Shown here piece by piece: positions 17,980-25,768 of a stretch of DNA of 64,000 nt; positions within the stretch are counted from its first letter, which is position 1, and each line of letters begins with the position of its first letter. Origin of the DNA: Candidatus Promineofilum glycogenicum. Lineage in GTDB: Bacteria > Chloroflexota > Anaerolineae > Promineifilales > Promineifilaceae. Below the pieces are notes generated by a model, which saw nothing but the letters and a program-made list of their open reading frames with translations, had not been told where the DNA came from and made no database searches. The translations under genes were made by a program, and so were the position numbers. Where the stretch lies: contig JADJHJ010000008.1 of NCBI GenBank assembly GCA_016707605.1, forward strand, positions 175,359-239,358. The letters run 5' to 3'.

Positions 17980-19740
17980 TCAGGGCTCGGGCGTAGACGT
18001 CGCCGGCGGCGGCGGCGTGTTGTCGGCCGCGGCGGGCGGCGGTGGCGCGGCGGTGGGCGGCGGCGTCGGCGTGGGCGTGATCGTCGGCGGCCGGGTCGGT
18101 GTGGCCGTCGGCTGGGTGAGGATGATCCACTCGCCCTGCGTGGCGCTGTTGAGCGGCAGGAGGGGCTGGTTGATGGGGCGGAAGGCGCTGGCTTCGCCCG
18201 CCGGGGCGATGGCCGGCTCCCAGCGCACCGCTTTGGAGCGGTAGAGATCGCGCCAGATCGCCAGCTCGTCGAAGGTGGCGATCTCGCCCAGCAGAGCCAC
18301 TAACTCCGCGCTCTCGCCCGGCGGCAGCGCCGCCAGCACAGCCCCGTCGCGCTCGAAGGCCACCGGCAGCGGCTCGTCGCCGGTGGCGGGGGTGCGATAG
18401 ATGGCCTCCACGACGAGCGGGCAGACGCCCGTGTTGGTGATCAGCCAGCGCGCGGCGATAGCAATGGGCTGGGGCAGGGGGTCGCCGATGGTGTAGCGAA
18501 TTGTCTCCGGGGTCAGCGTTACCCGGCGCACTTCGTAGCCGTAGTTGCCGGCCAAGGCGCACTGCGCCGCCCGCGCCGTGGCCACCGCGCCGACGGCGGC
18601 ATCGGCCGTGGCCGTGGCCGCTTGCAACCGGCGGGTGGCTGCGACCTGCCCCTCGGCCGTGGCCGTGGCTGCGGCCAGGGCGTCGGCCGTCGCCCGGCCG
18701 CTGGTGGTTGTGGCCGTGCCGGTGGCCTGCTCGGCCGATCGGGTCGTGGCCGCGGCGGCGGCTGCCTGCGTCGCCTGCGCCTGCTGCGCCGCCAGTTGCC
18801 CTTGCAGCGTCTGCCGCTGCCCGTCGAAGGCGCGCCATAGCCACAGCGCCGCCAGCCCCACCAGCAGCGTCAGGGTCAGGAAAGTCAGCAACGGCCGGCC
18901 GCGCGACCGCCGCCCCGGCCACTGGATGAGGCCGACGGAGACGTTGTCGTCGGCATCGCGCCCCAGGGCGAACGACACCAGACTGCGCGCCGCCCGGTCG
19001 CCCACCTGCGTGCCCAGTACGCGGGCGATCTCGTCGGCCGAGACGTAGGCCGGCGCGCTGGGGGCCGGCTTCACCAGGCCGTCGGAACAGACGATCACCG
19101 CATCGCCCGGCCGCAGCGGCAGCCCGGCCATGCCCCGCTCGTGGGCCGCGCGCGGGTCGGTCGTCGGCGGCGCGCCGTTGGGCGATTGCGCGTCGCCGTA
19201 AAAGCCGTGGTCGACGTGGGGCTGGGCGCGCTGGCCCAGGTAGTGCATGAGCACGGCGGCGCGCGGGTTGATGGCCGCCGCCGCGGCCGACATCGTGCCC
19301 GTCCAGGGGATGACGTTGGCGAAGTTGTGGTCAATCGTCAGTTGGGTCAGCGCCCGGCCGCGGCAGAGGTAGACGCGGCTGTCGCCGGTGTTGGCCACAA
19401 AGAGGCGATCCTCGTGGACGACGGCCGCGGCCAGCGTCGTGGACGCGCCCATCGTCGCCTCGCGCTCGTCCAGCACGGCCTGATTGGCGGCCATGAACGC
19501 CTCATCGAGCAGGCGCGGCACGTCCTGGGCCGTGGAGCCGTTCTCCAGGTAGTGCAGCGCCACGTCCACGGCCAGTTGCGCCGCCCGCTCGCCGCGATTG
19601 GCCCCGCCGACGCCGTCGGCCACCAGAGCGACGGTGATGTCTAGCTGGCTGCGCGTCGTGATGCGCCGGACGACCACGCGATCCTCATAGATGTCGCGCT
19701 GCCCGATGTCGAAGGCGAGGCCGGTCACTAGCTTGGTCAT
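17980..19740 (-). CDS. Membrane-anchored PP2C-type Ser/Thr phosphatase
   Basis: A 586-residue protein. Residues 1-265 form a PPM/PP2C domain with the metal-binding motifs ALVADGVGGANRGE, VANTGDSRVYL, GDAVIVCSDGL and DDNVSVGLI, so it is predicted to be active and Mn/Mg-dependent. A transmembrane helix follows (LLTFLTLTLLVGLAALWLW, about 275-295). Beyond it, outside the membrane, are an Ala/Thr/Gln-rich helical stretch, a beta-rich domain of about 150 residues with two Cys, and a Pro/Thr tail (TPTPTPPPT). The start at 19740 overlaps the kinase stop by 4 nt (ATGA), implying translational coupling of kinase and phosphatase. Open frame upstream of 19740 belongs to antisense of the kinase gene. It probably reverses phosphorylation of FHA ligands in this locus. 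Confidence 0.85.
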   Translation of the reverse strand: MTKLVTGLAFDIGQRDIYEDRVVVRRITTRSQLDITVALVADGVGGANRGERAAQLAVDVALHYLENGSTAQDVPRLLDEAFMAANQAVLDEREATMGASTTLAAAVVHEDRLFVANTGDSRVYLCRGRALTQLTIDHNFANVIPWTGTMSAAAAAINPRAAVLMHYLGQRAQPHVDHGFYGDAQSPNGAPPTTDPRAAHERGMAGLPLRPGDAVIVCSDGLVKPAPSAPAYVSADEIARVLGTQVGDRAARSLVSFALGRDADDNVSVGLIQWPGRRSRGRPLLTFLTLTLLVGLAALWLWRAFDGQRQTLQGQLAAQQAQATQAAAAAATTRSAEQATGTATTTSGRATADALAAATATAEGQVAATRRLQAATATADAAVGAVATARAAQCALAGNYGYEVRRVTLTPETIRYTIGDPLPQPIAIAARWLITNTGVCPLVVEAIYRTPATGDEPLPVAFERDGAVLAALPPGESAELVALLGEIATFDELAIWRDLYRSKAVRWEPAIAPAGEASAFRPINQPLLPLNSATQGEWIILTQPTATPTRPPTITPTPTPPPTAAPPPPAAADNTPPPPATSTPEP

Positions 19741-20666
19741 GATAGGGTCGGGATGCGCGGCGGCGCGATTGGGGCGATCCGCTCTTCCACTTCGACGATG
19801 ATGTCGTCCACCGTGGGGCGGTCGTAGGGGTTGGCTTGCAACATGCGCTCCACCAGGCGCACCAGGGACGGGTGAATCTCCGGCCGCCGGGCGGCAACGC
19901 CATCCCACTTGCGGCTCAGTACGGCCTCCGCCGCCTCGCCATAGGTCGCGGCGGCGATGAGCGGCGCGCCGGTCAGCAACTCGTAGTAGATGGCCCCCAA
20001 GGCCCAGATGTCGGCCTTGTCGGGCGGGATCATCTCTGCGGCGCGCAGTTCGCGGTTCTGGGGATCGGTGGCGGCGCGGATGACTTCGGGCGGGGCGTAG
20101 TGGGGCGTGTGGGTCAGGTTGCGGCGGCGGCCGATGGGCGAGGCGCTGCCGAAGTCGACCAGCACCGGCTGCGGCAGGCGATCCATGCGCGGGTTTTCGC
20201 GTAGCAGAACGTTCTCCGGCTTCAGATCGCAATGGGTGAAGCCGGCGCGATGGATGAAATGGACGGCCACGAGCAACTGATAGAACAACTCCGTGCGCCA
20301 GGCGACGGACAGGTGGGCCAGGCGGGCGATGTGGACGTCCAGCCCGCCGCCGGCAATGTGCTCCATAGCGAAGTACCACGGCTGGCTGGGGGCTTTGTCG
20401 GCGCGGGCGTGGTAGACGACCCGCTCGCGGCTCAGCCGCAGGGGGTAGATGCGCACGACGCAGGGGTGGCGCAGCAGCTTCAGGTTGTCCACCTCGCGCC
20501 GCAGCGCGTCCTGGTACTCCGTGCGCCCGTCCTTGCTGCACTTGACGGCGATCTTGTGGTAGCGACGATCCTGGGCGCTGGCCAGATAGATGTCGGACAT
20601 ACCCCCCTCCGATAGCACCGCCTCGATGCGATAGGGTTCGATGAATTGACCGGTCGGCAGAGGCAT
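19737..20666 (-). CDS. Cytoplasmic Ser/Thr protein kinase (active-site complete)
   Basis: A 309-residue Hanks-type kinase without a membrane segment. It has a glycine loop (VLSEGGMSDIYLA, about 17-29), the catalytic Lys in IAVK (42), the catalytic loop THCDLKPENVLL (about 142), DFGSAS (about 169), an activation segment with YAPPEV, and DIWALGAIYYELLTG. All catalytic residues are present, in contrast to the pseudokinase at the other end of the operon. It starts 8 nt after the stop of the preceding VWA-FHA gene with GGAG upstream, and its stop overlaps the PP2C start. The natural substrates inferred from position are threonines on the secretion components read by the three FHA domains of the locus. 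Confidence 0.9.
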   Translation of the reverse strand: MPLPTGQFIEPYRIEAVLSEGGMSDIYLASAQDRRYHKIAVKCSKDGRTEYQDALRREVDNLKLLRHPCVVRIYPLRLSRERVVYHARADKAPSQPWYFAMEHIAGGGLDVHIARLAHLSVAWRTELFYQLLVAVHFIHRAGFTHCDLKPENVLLRENPRMDRLPQPVLVDFGSASPIGRRRNLTHTPHYAPPEVIRAATDPQNRELRAAEMIPPDKADIWALGAIYYELLTGAPLIAAATYGEAAEAVLSRKWDGVAARRPEIHPSLVRLVERMLQANPYDRPTVDDIIVEVEERIAPIAPPRIPTLS

Positions 20667-20674
20667 GGTTGGGG

Positions 20675-22759
20675 TTACTCCGCCTGGCCGGCGTCGGCCG
20701 CCGGCGGCTCCATCTGGTCTTCATCGGCCGACCACAGGTCATCCAGGCGGTCAAGGCCGCGCGTTGGGCCGGGGGTCGTCGCCGTGCCGCTGCGCTCGCC
20801 GCCCTGCCACTCGTTGTCGGTGACGGTGTGGTAGAAGCGGTTGCGGGCGCGCTGGCTGACCTCGAACCGCAGTTGCGCGCCGTGCCGCGCCTTGTCGCCC
20901 AGCACAATTTCGTCGCCGTCCTGCAACTGGTGGGGCAGGTCGGGGGTCAGCGCCTCGCCATTGACGAAGGTTCCATTAGAGGAGTTGTTGTCGATGAGCA
21001 GGAAGAGGCCGTGATCGACCTGGATGGTACAGTGCTGGCCGCTGATGGAACTGAGTTCGCTGACGTCGTAGAGCTGGATGTCGGTCAGTTGCGGATCGCG
21101 GCCGATGGTGGTGATCTCGTTATAGAGCGGCACGTTCTGCCCGATCAGGTTCTCGCGCCCGGTCAGCACCAGCAGGTAGGCCAAAGCCTGCTTCTCCTCG
21201 CGCGCTGTGCCGATGGTGGCGATGCGCCGCGCCCCGGCAGTGATACCCTGGCCGACGCGCGACAGCGCGCCACGCCGCATGCCCAGGTAGGCCGCCGCGG
21301 CCACCACGGCCAGGCCCAGCAACGCCAGCCACGGCCAGACGCCGCCGAACCGGCTGCGCGGGGCGACGGGGGCGACGACAGGCTCGGGCGTGGCCGGCGG
21401 CGGCGCGGGCGTGGGCGTGGGCGGCGGCGGGGTGGCGATCGCCGCCACCGTTTGCGCCGTCTGGCCCAGTTCGTCCTCGATCACCAGGCGCAGATCGCCG
21501 CTGATCGCCTCGTCGATGGAAAAGGTCAGCACGCCGTCGGCAAAGTCAAAGACCTCGACCGGCGCGCCGTTGAGGGTGACGGCCCGAATAGCGCGCGGCG
21601 GGAAGTCGTCGGCCCAGGTGATGGGCACGCGAATCTGGCGTTGGCCGTCCAGCGCCGGGCCGATGGCCAGGGCGGTCTCGTCGACCACGGGCGGGGCGAC
21701 GGCCACACTGACCGCCTGCGCCACGGTCAACTCCGGCTGCCCAGCGGGGGCCACAGACACCTGCCGCTCGCCCGGCGCGCCGTCGGCGCTGCGGTAGGTC
21801 AGTTTATAAGCGAAGTCGGGCCGGCGGATGGCGGCCAAGGCGGTGCGAGCGTCATTGACATAATCATCGGTATAAACCAATTCCACGTACTCGCCGCCGG
21901 TCTCGCGGGCCAGGGTGATCATCGGCTCTTGCAGTTCGGCCGGGTTGGCGGCCAACGTGTTGCCGGCGGCCTGCAAGACGAAGACGCGCACGCCGGCGGC
22001 GACGGCCGCCTGGGCCACCTGGTCGGCCGTGGCCTGCGACGGGTTTTGGCCCTCCTGATCCGGCGTCGCCACGACGTAACCCGACAGGAAGACGATGACC
22101 GGGTTCGGTTGGCCGCCCAGGGCGTCTAGGGCAGCCTCAAATAAGGGTGCAGTGTGGACGCCCTGCACGTCCTGGCGGGGGTCGCCGGCGGGGAACTGCT
22201 GCACCAGGTCGATGTCCAGTTCGGCCACGCGCTGTTCGTAGTCGAAGGGGGAGTTGGGGCCACACTCCAGGGGGAACAGCATTTGCTGGCGGCCGCCCGT
22301 GCCGCTGTCGGCGCGGCCGACAGCCAGACAGACGGTATCTGTCTCGCTCAGGACGCCATCGCCCAAGGCCTGGAGCACCCCTTTCAGGGTAGGGGAATCC
22401 TCATAGTAGCTGCGGTAGCGCAGAATGGACAGAATGCCCTGATCGACCAGAACGAGGACCGAAACGGGCGCGCTCAACTCGACTTCGGCCACGTCTGGGG
22501 CGGCGACGGCTTGGCCGTTCTCCAGCAGTTGGAAGTCGGTCAGGCCGCGCACGGGGCGGCCGGCGGCGTCCACCGCGCGGACGGTGACGACCGTCTCCGG
22601 GAAACGTGCCGTGTCGACGGCGACGATCTCCAGGCGGACGGGCGTGCCGGCCTGGGCCTGGGCCGGAGCCGCGCCACCAGGGCCGGCCGCCAACCAACAG
22701 GCCAGGCCGAGCGCCCCCAGCAGGCCGAGAAAACGAATAGCGCGCGCGCGTAGCTTCAT
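20675..22759 (-). CDS. Secreted/anchored VWA-like protein with C-terminal FHA domain
   Basis: A 694-residue protein with an N-terminal signal peptide (MKLRARAIRFLGLLGALGLA, cleaved after about residue 35). A VWA-like domain (about 75-290) has lost its MIDAS pattern (VLVLVDQGILSI instead of DxSxS). After a beta-sandwich region and Pro/Thr linker there is a transmembrane helix (WPWLALLGLAVVAAAAYLG, about 475). A cytoplasmic FHA domain (about 550-620) has ITTIGRDPQLTDIQL, SSISGQHCTI, NNSSNGTFVNG and LQDGDEIVLG. The acidic tail is about 50 residues. The open frame extends to 22840, but the residues before MKLRARAIRF are not signal-like, so 22759 is chosen. Same architecture as 15600-17966 but with low identity; the two may form a pair. 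Confidence 0.8.
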   Translation of the reverse strand: MKLRARAIRFLGLLGALGLACWLAAGPGGAAPAQAQAGTPVRLEIVAVDTARFPETVVTVRAVDAAGRPVRGLTDFQLLENGQAVAAPDVAEVELSAPVSVLVLVDQGILSILRYRSYYEDSPTLKGVLQALGDGVLSETDTVCLAVGRADSGTGGRQQMLFPLECGPNSPFDYEQRVAELDIDLVQQFPAGDPRQDVQGVHTAPLFEAALDALGGQPNPVIVFLSGYVVATPDQEGQNPSQATADQVAQAAVAAGVRVFVLQAAGNTLAANPAELQEPMITLARETGGEYVELVYTDDYVNDARTALAAIRRPDFAYKLTYRSADGAPGERQVSVAPAGQPELTVAQAVSVAVAPPVVDETALAIGPALDGQRQIRVPITWADDFPPRAIRAVTLNGAPVEVFDFADGVLTFSIDEAISGDLRLVIEDELGQTAQTVAAIATPPPPTPTPAPPPATPEPVVAPVAPRSRFGGVWPWLALLGLAVVAAAAYLGMRRGALSRVGQGITAGARRIATIGTAREEKQALAYLLVLTGRENLIGQNVPLYNEITTIGRDPQLTDIQLYDVSELSSISGQHCTIQVDHGLFLLIDNNSSNGTFVNGEALTPDLPHQLQDGDEIVLGDKARHGAQLRFEVSQRARNRFYHTVTDNEWQGGERSGTATTPGPTRGLDRLDDLWSADEDQMEPPAADAGQAE

Positions 22760-22869
22760 GGTCGTTCCCGCTTTATCCAGCTTTGGACACGGTTGGCGCG
22801 ACGGGCGCAGCCCACTGGCCCGCGCCCGTCGCGCCAACAAACGCGATCGAGTGCCGTTCGGCCGTCCGC

Positions 22870-23169
22870 CTAATAGAAGCGCGTCTTGCCCTCGGCGTCG
22901 CCCCGCTCATACGCCTGGGCGGAGAAGGCCAGGTCGCGGCCGAGTTCCTTGGTTTGCTTGGCCAGCCGGTCCACAACCGGCTTGACCTGTTCCAGATAGG
23001 ACTGCAACGCCCAGCCGCCGAACATGCCGACGAAGGCCGTGGCTCGCAGTGTCGTCAGCAACAGTTGCATCACCTTGCTGACGCCATCGAGCACCCCACC
23101 GATGTCACCGAACGTGGTGCCCATCTTCTTGACGGCGGGCACGTTCATTACTGTTTCCGTCTTGGCCAT
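22870..23169 (-). CDS. WXG100-like small helical protein, divergent (GGWAL turn)
   Basis: A 99-residue predicted helical hairpin: one helix of about 30 residues (VLDGVSKVMQLLLTTLRATA), a turn FVGMFGGWALQSYL, then a second charged helix (LEQVKPVVDRLAKQTKELG). The end, YERGDAEGKTRFY, lacks the usual YxxxD/E export signal but ends in a Tyr. Length and position with three other small helical genes ahead of an EccC operon suggest a type VII substrate or chaperone partner. The central Trp-x-Gly is not present as such. It is separated by 110 nt from the downstream VWA-FHA gene, which contains the sequence ACGGGCGCAGCCCACTG-like inverted words. Confidence 0.6.
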   Translation of the reverse strand: MAKTETVMNVPAVKKMGTTFGDIGGVLDGVSKVMQLLLTTLRATAFVGMFGGWALQSYLEQVKPVVDRLAKQTKELGRDLAFSAQAYERGDAEGKTRFY

Positions 23170-23208
23170 ACGTTCCTCCCTTGTTGGGTTTCCCGGCCGG
23201 CGGTGAGC

Positions 23209-23565
23209 CTAGCCGCGGTAGATGGTCTTCCAATAGCTGGTGGTCAGGTCGGTGATATAGCCGGTGGCCTGCTTGTCGGCCCGCTCCATGATGTCGAGCG
23301 CCTGGCCGATGCCGCCGCTCATGGTGCGGCCGGTGGACATGATGCTCTCGGCCTCGGGCAACACCAGGCTCTTGCAGACCTCCACGAAGGCATCGGCGCC
23401 CTCGCCCTTCCACATGCCGCCGACCACCTGGCCGATCATGGCGTTGACCGGGGCCTTAACGGCCGTGTCCACAATGTTGACCTGCTGCATGATGCCCGCC
23501 TGCACGCCCTTGACGACCTGCTTGGCGATCTTGATCAGCGGATTGATCGCATCGAAAAGTCCCAT
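23209..23565 (-). CDS. WXG100-family protein (MWKGEGADAF)
   Basis: 118 residues. The first amphipathic helix (INPLIKIAKQVVKGVQAGIM) leads to the hallmark turn GGMWKGEGADAFVEV at about residue 50-63, a WXG variant (Trp-Lys-Gly). A second helix with conserved spacing follows (LVLPEAESIMSTGRTMSGGI), with a Tyr-rich end YITDLTTSYWKTIYRG. ESAT-6/WXG100 proteins form helical-hairpin dimers and are exported by EccC-type motors. The N-terminal helix is longer than in typical 100-residue members. The stop at 23209 and the next ATG at 23169 leave 39 nt with a GGGAGG RBS. Confidence 0.75.
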   Translation of the reverse strand: MGLFDAINPLIKIAKQVVKGVQAGIMQQVNIVDTAVKAPVNAMIGQVVGGMWKGEGADAFVEVCKSLVLPEAESIMSTGRTMSGGIGQALDIMERADKQATGYITDLTTSYWKTIYRG

Positions 23566-23588
23566 GGTATTCTCCTTGTTCGCGTCAG

Positions 23589-23891
23589 CTAGTTGCGCAT
23601 CGCGTCGCGTGACTTGCGGTCGGCCTGGATGTTCAGTTCGACGTTCTTCAGGATGTCGAGTTGCACCTCGACGTACTTCTGCTGCAAGCGCTGCATGTTG
23701 GGGATCAGCCCGCTGCGCATGCCGTCAATGAACGCCTCGCCCGCCTCGCCGCGCAGACCGCCGCCGCCCAGCAGGCCCATGATCTTGTTCATCTCGCTGA
23801 TGCTGGCCTCCAACTGCTTGGCGCCCTTCTTCATGCTGGCGGCCATGGCCCGCGCCTGGGTGTAATTTAGCTTGATGATGTCGTTTGCCAT
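23589..23891 (-). CDS. WXG100-like protein (LRGEAGEAF turn)
   Basis: 100 residues, the canonical length. It has helix 1 (YTQARAMAASMKKGAKQLEA), the turn GGGGLRGEAGEAFIDGM (Leu-Arg-Gly in the WxG position) and helix 2 (IPNMQRLQQKYVEVQLDILK). The charged end DRKSRDAMRN has no aromatic YxxxD. The pattern matches the LXG/WXG100 hairpin despite the Trp to Leu change. It lies 23 nt before the 23565 gene and 13 nt after the 23907 stop, so the four small genes form a tight cluster. Pairing with a neighbour as a heterodimer is likely but unproven. Confidence 0.7.
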   Translation of the reverse strand: MANDIIKLNYTQARAMAASMKKGAKQLEASISEMNKIMGLLGGGGLRGEAGEAFIDGMRSGLIPNMQRLQQKYVEVQLDILKNVELNIQADRKSRDAMRN

Positions 23892-23904
23892 CGTCGGTTC
23901 TCCT

Positions 23905-24207
23905 TTAGCCCAGTCTGAAGGCGTTGACGGCGTCTTGCTCGGCCTTGTGGGCCGTGTCGCCGACGCGCTTGGTCGTGGCCGCGGCCTCGGTGAAGGCCTT
24001 CTCCAAGCGGTTGGAGGACGGCAGGACGATGTCGTTCATCTCCTTGAAGAAGGCATCGGCCGCGTCGCCCTTCCAGCCGCCATTCTGGAGCGGCTCCAGC
24101 TTGGCCTTCACGTCGCGCAGGGTGTTGGCGAACGCCTCCGCCTGCTCCGTGAACTTCTTGTGCACCTGGCCCAACTTCTCGAAATCCACCTCAATCAAAT
24201 CGCCCAT
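23905..24207 (-). CDS. WXG100-family protein (GGWKGDAADAFF), first gene of the block
   Basis: 100 residues from the ATG at 24207, which has AGGAGAG (complement of 24215-24221) upstream. An earlier ATG (24240) adds 11 acidic residues but has no RBS and gives a length unlike the family. It has helix 1 (FEKLGQVHKKFTEQAEAFAN), the classical turn NGGWKGDAADAFFKEMND and helix 2 (LPSSNRLEKAFTEAAATTKR). This is the clearest WXG100 member of the four. As the first gene it should be the most highly expressed and is the best candidate for the secreted EsxA-like substrate. Confidence 0.82.
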   Translation of the reverse strand: MGDLIEVDFEKLGQVHKKFTEQAEAFANTLRDVKAKLEPLQNGGWKGDAADAFFKEMNDIVLPSSNRLEKAFTEAAATTKRVGDTAHKAEQDAVNAFRLG

Positions 24208-24580
24208 CGAATCACTCTCCTCATCGACTTGGTAGGCCATCGTCCCTATGACCGACAGCCGCCATCTGGCTCGACTTACCGGCTAAACGATCATCGTCGG
24301 CCGGTCAGAATACGCAGTACAGTAGCACCGTGGCGATTCCAGAAGCAGCCAGCGCCGCTTCCAGTTTTTAGCCTTTTTTTGGAAGTTTTTCTGAAAGAGC
24401 CGGCTGTTTGCGCCATCCTTGAGGCTGCGGCTATAATCTCTGCCTTACTGTCGCGACGTGTGGTCAGCGTAGCCTCCGCTGCCTTCAAATCTAGTGCCTC
24501 CTGGCGTTGCCCCAGCTTCCAGAGGCGGAAGCCGCGGTCGTCCACTTCGATTCCAGTCCAGGAAGCTTGGTCGACATCTT
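24208..24580. other. Divergent control region between the type VII block and the ATPase operon
   Basis: 373 bases between two divergent starts. The plus strand shows TTGCGC, 18 bp and TATAAT (24432-24437), a possible promoter for the 24581 gene with a leader of about 140 nt. No convincing -35/-10 pair was found on the minus strand for the secretion block. A T-rich stretch (24361-24390) is the most AT-rich part. The 84-codon minus-strand frame 24291-24545 has no family features and no RBS, so it is not called. Confidence 0.4.
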
Positions 24581-25768
24581 ATGGCGTCTTCACCCGACCA
24601 GTTTGCCTACTGGCTGACTCAGGCCATCCACCTGATCAAAGCCAAAGAGCGCAAGAAGATCGAAATGATTCAGGACGAGTTGGCCTATGCCCTGGGGCGC
24701 GACAAGGGCGGGGCGGCGACCATCGGCTACTGGCGCAAGGGCAACGTCCCGGCCGACACGCGGCTGCTGGAGCACCTGGCCGCTCACCTCGTGCAACGGG
24801 GCGGCCTCAACCGGCGCACCTGCGAGCAGTTCCTGCGCACCGGCGGGCACGCGCGGCCGGAGCAACTCCTCGAATCCCTCTTCCGCTCGAACGGCCCGGA
24901 GCCGCTGCCGCGCGTGGCGGCGCGGGCGCTGGCCCCGTTCGTGGCCCACCAGCCGATCACCGAGCCGGCGCAGTTCTTCGGCCGCGAACGGGAGTGCGGC
25001 CGGGTCTTCGCCTGGTGGCGGCACTCGCCGCTGCACAACGTGGCCATCATCGGCCCGCGCCGCAGCGGGCGCACGTCACTGCTGCACTACCTGCGGACGA
25101 TCAACGCCACGCCCGCCCGCCACCTGCGCCCCGGCCAGCGCCACGACTGGCTGCCGGAGGCGGCCCGCTATCGCTGGATCTACGTCGACTTCTTCGACCC
25201 CCGCTGGAACAAGCGCAACAACCTGCTGCGCTACGTCCTGGCCGAGTTGGGCCTGCCGGCCCATGAACCGTGTACGCTGGAGAGCTTCACCGAGACGATC
25301 AGCAACGGCCTGCCCCAGCCGACGATCATCATGCTCGACGAACTGGGCGCGGCGCTGGAGATGGCCGAGTACGACGGCGACTTCTGGCGCAGTATGCGCG
25401 CCGTGGCCACCAGCGTCACCCGCGGCAACCTGGCCTTCGCCATCGCCGCGCTGGACGACTTGCAGGCGTTGGCCGCCGGCTATGGCAAGACGTCGCCCTT
25501 CTTCAACCTGTTCACGTCGGTGCGCCTGGGGCCGCTGACGAGCGATGAGGCCAGAGCGTTGATCGCCGTGTCGCCGCGGCCGTTCGCCCCGGACGATAGC
25601 GACTGGATACTGGCCCAGAGCCAGGGCTGGCCGGTGCTGGTGCAACTGCTATGCCAGACCCGACTGGCGGCGCTGGAGGAGGAGTTGAGTGGTGAAGGGT
25701 GGAAGGCGGAGGGGCTGGCGCAGATCGAGCGCTATCGCTATCTGCTCGATGGCGCGGCGCGGACGTAG
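24581..25768 (+). CDS. HTH-like/STAND-type ATPase with Arg in place of the Walker A Lys
   Basis: 395 residues, starting at the ATG of MASSPDQFAYWL. Residues 1-75 resemble an XRE/HTH-like module (LTQAIHLIKAKERKKIEMIQ, then ALGRDKGGAATIGYWRKGNV). An AAA/STAND ATPase core follows: a sensor-like FFGRERECGRVFAWWR, then the P-loop IIGPRRSGRTSLLHYL (about residue 157) and Walker B TIIMLDELGAAL (about 248). The invariant P-loop Lys is Arg (SGRTS), so nucleotide binding or hydrolysis may be impaired. The later region (DEARALI, GWPVLVQLLCQ) resembles the C-terminal part of the ATPase at 27191-29914. It is the first gene of a three-gene plus-strand operon and overlaps the next gene by 20 bp. Confidence 0.7.
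   Translation: MASSPDQFAYWLTQAIHLIKAKERKKIEMIQDELAYALGRDKGGAATIGYWRKGNVPADTRLLEHLAAHLVQRGGLNRRTCEQFLRTGGHARPEQLLESLFRSNGPEPLPRVAARALAPFVAHQPITEPAQFFGRERECGRVFAWWRHSPLHNVAIIGPRRSGRTSLLHYLRTINATPARHLRPGQRHDWLPEAARYRWIYVDFFDPRWNKRNNLLRYVLAELGLPAHEPCTLESFTETISNGLPQPTIIMLDELGAALEMAEYDGDFWRSMRAVATSVTRGNLAFAIAALDDLQALAAGYGKTSPFFNLFTSVRLGPLTSDEARALIAVSPRPFAPDDSDWILAQSQGWPVLVQLLCQTRLAALEEELSGEGWKAEGLAQIERYRYLLDGAART

Noticed and set aside
24291..24545. 84-codon minus-strand frame in the divergent control region
   Set aside because: No Shine-Dalgarno, no recognisable motif, and it would overlap the only candidate plus-strand promoter.
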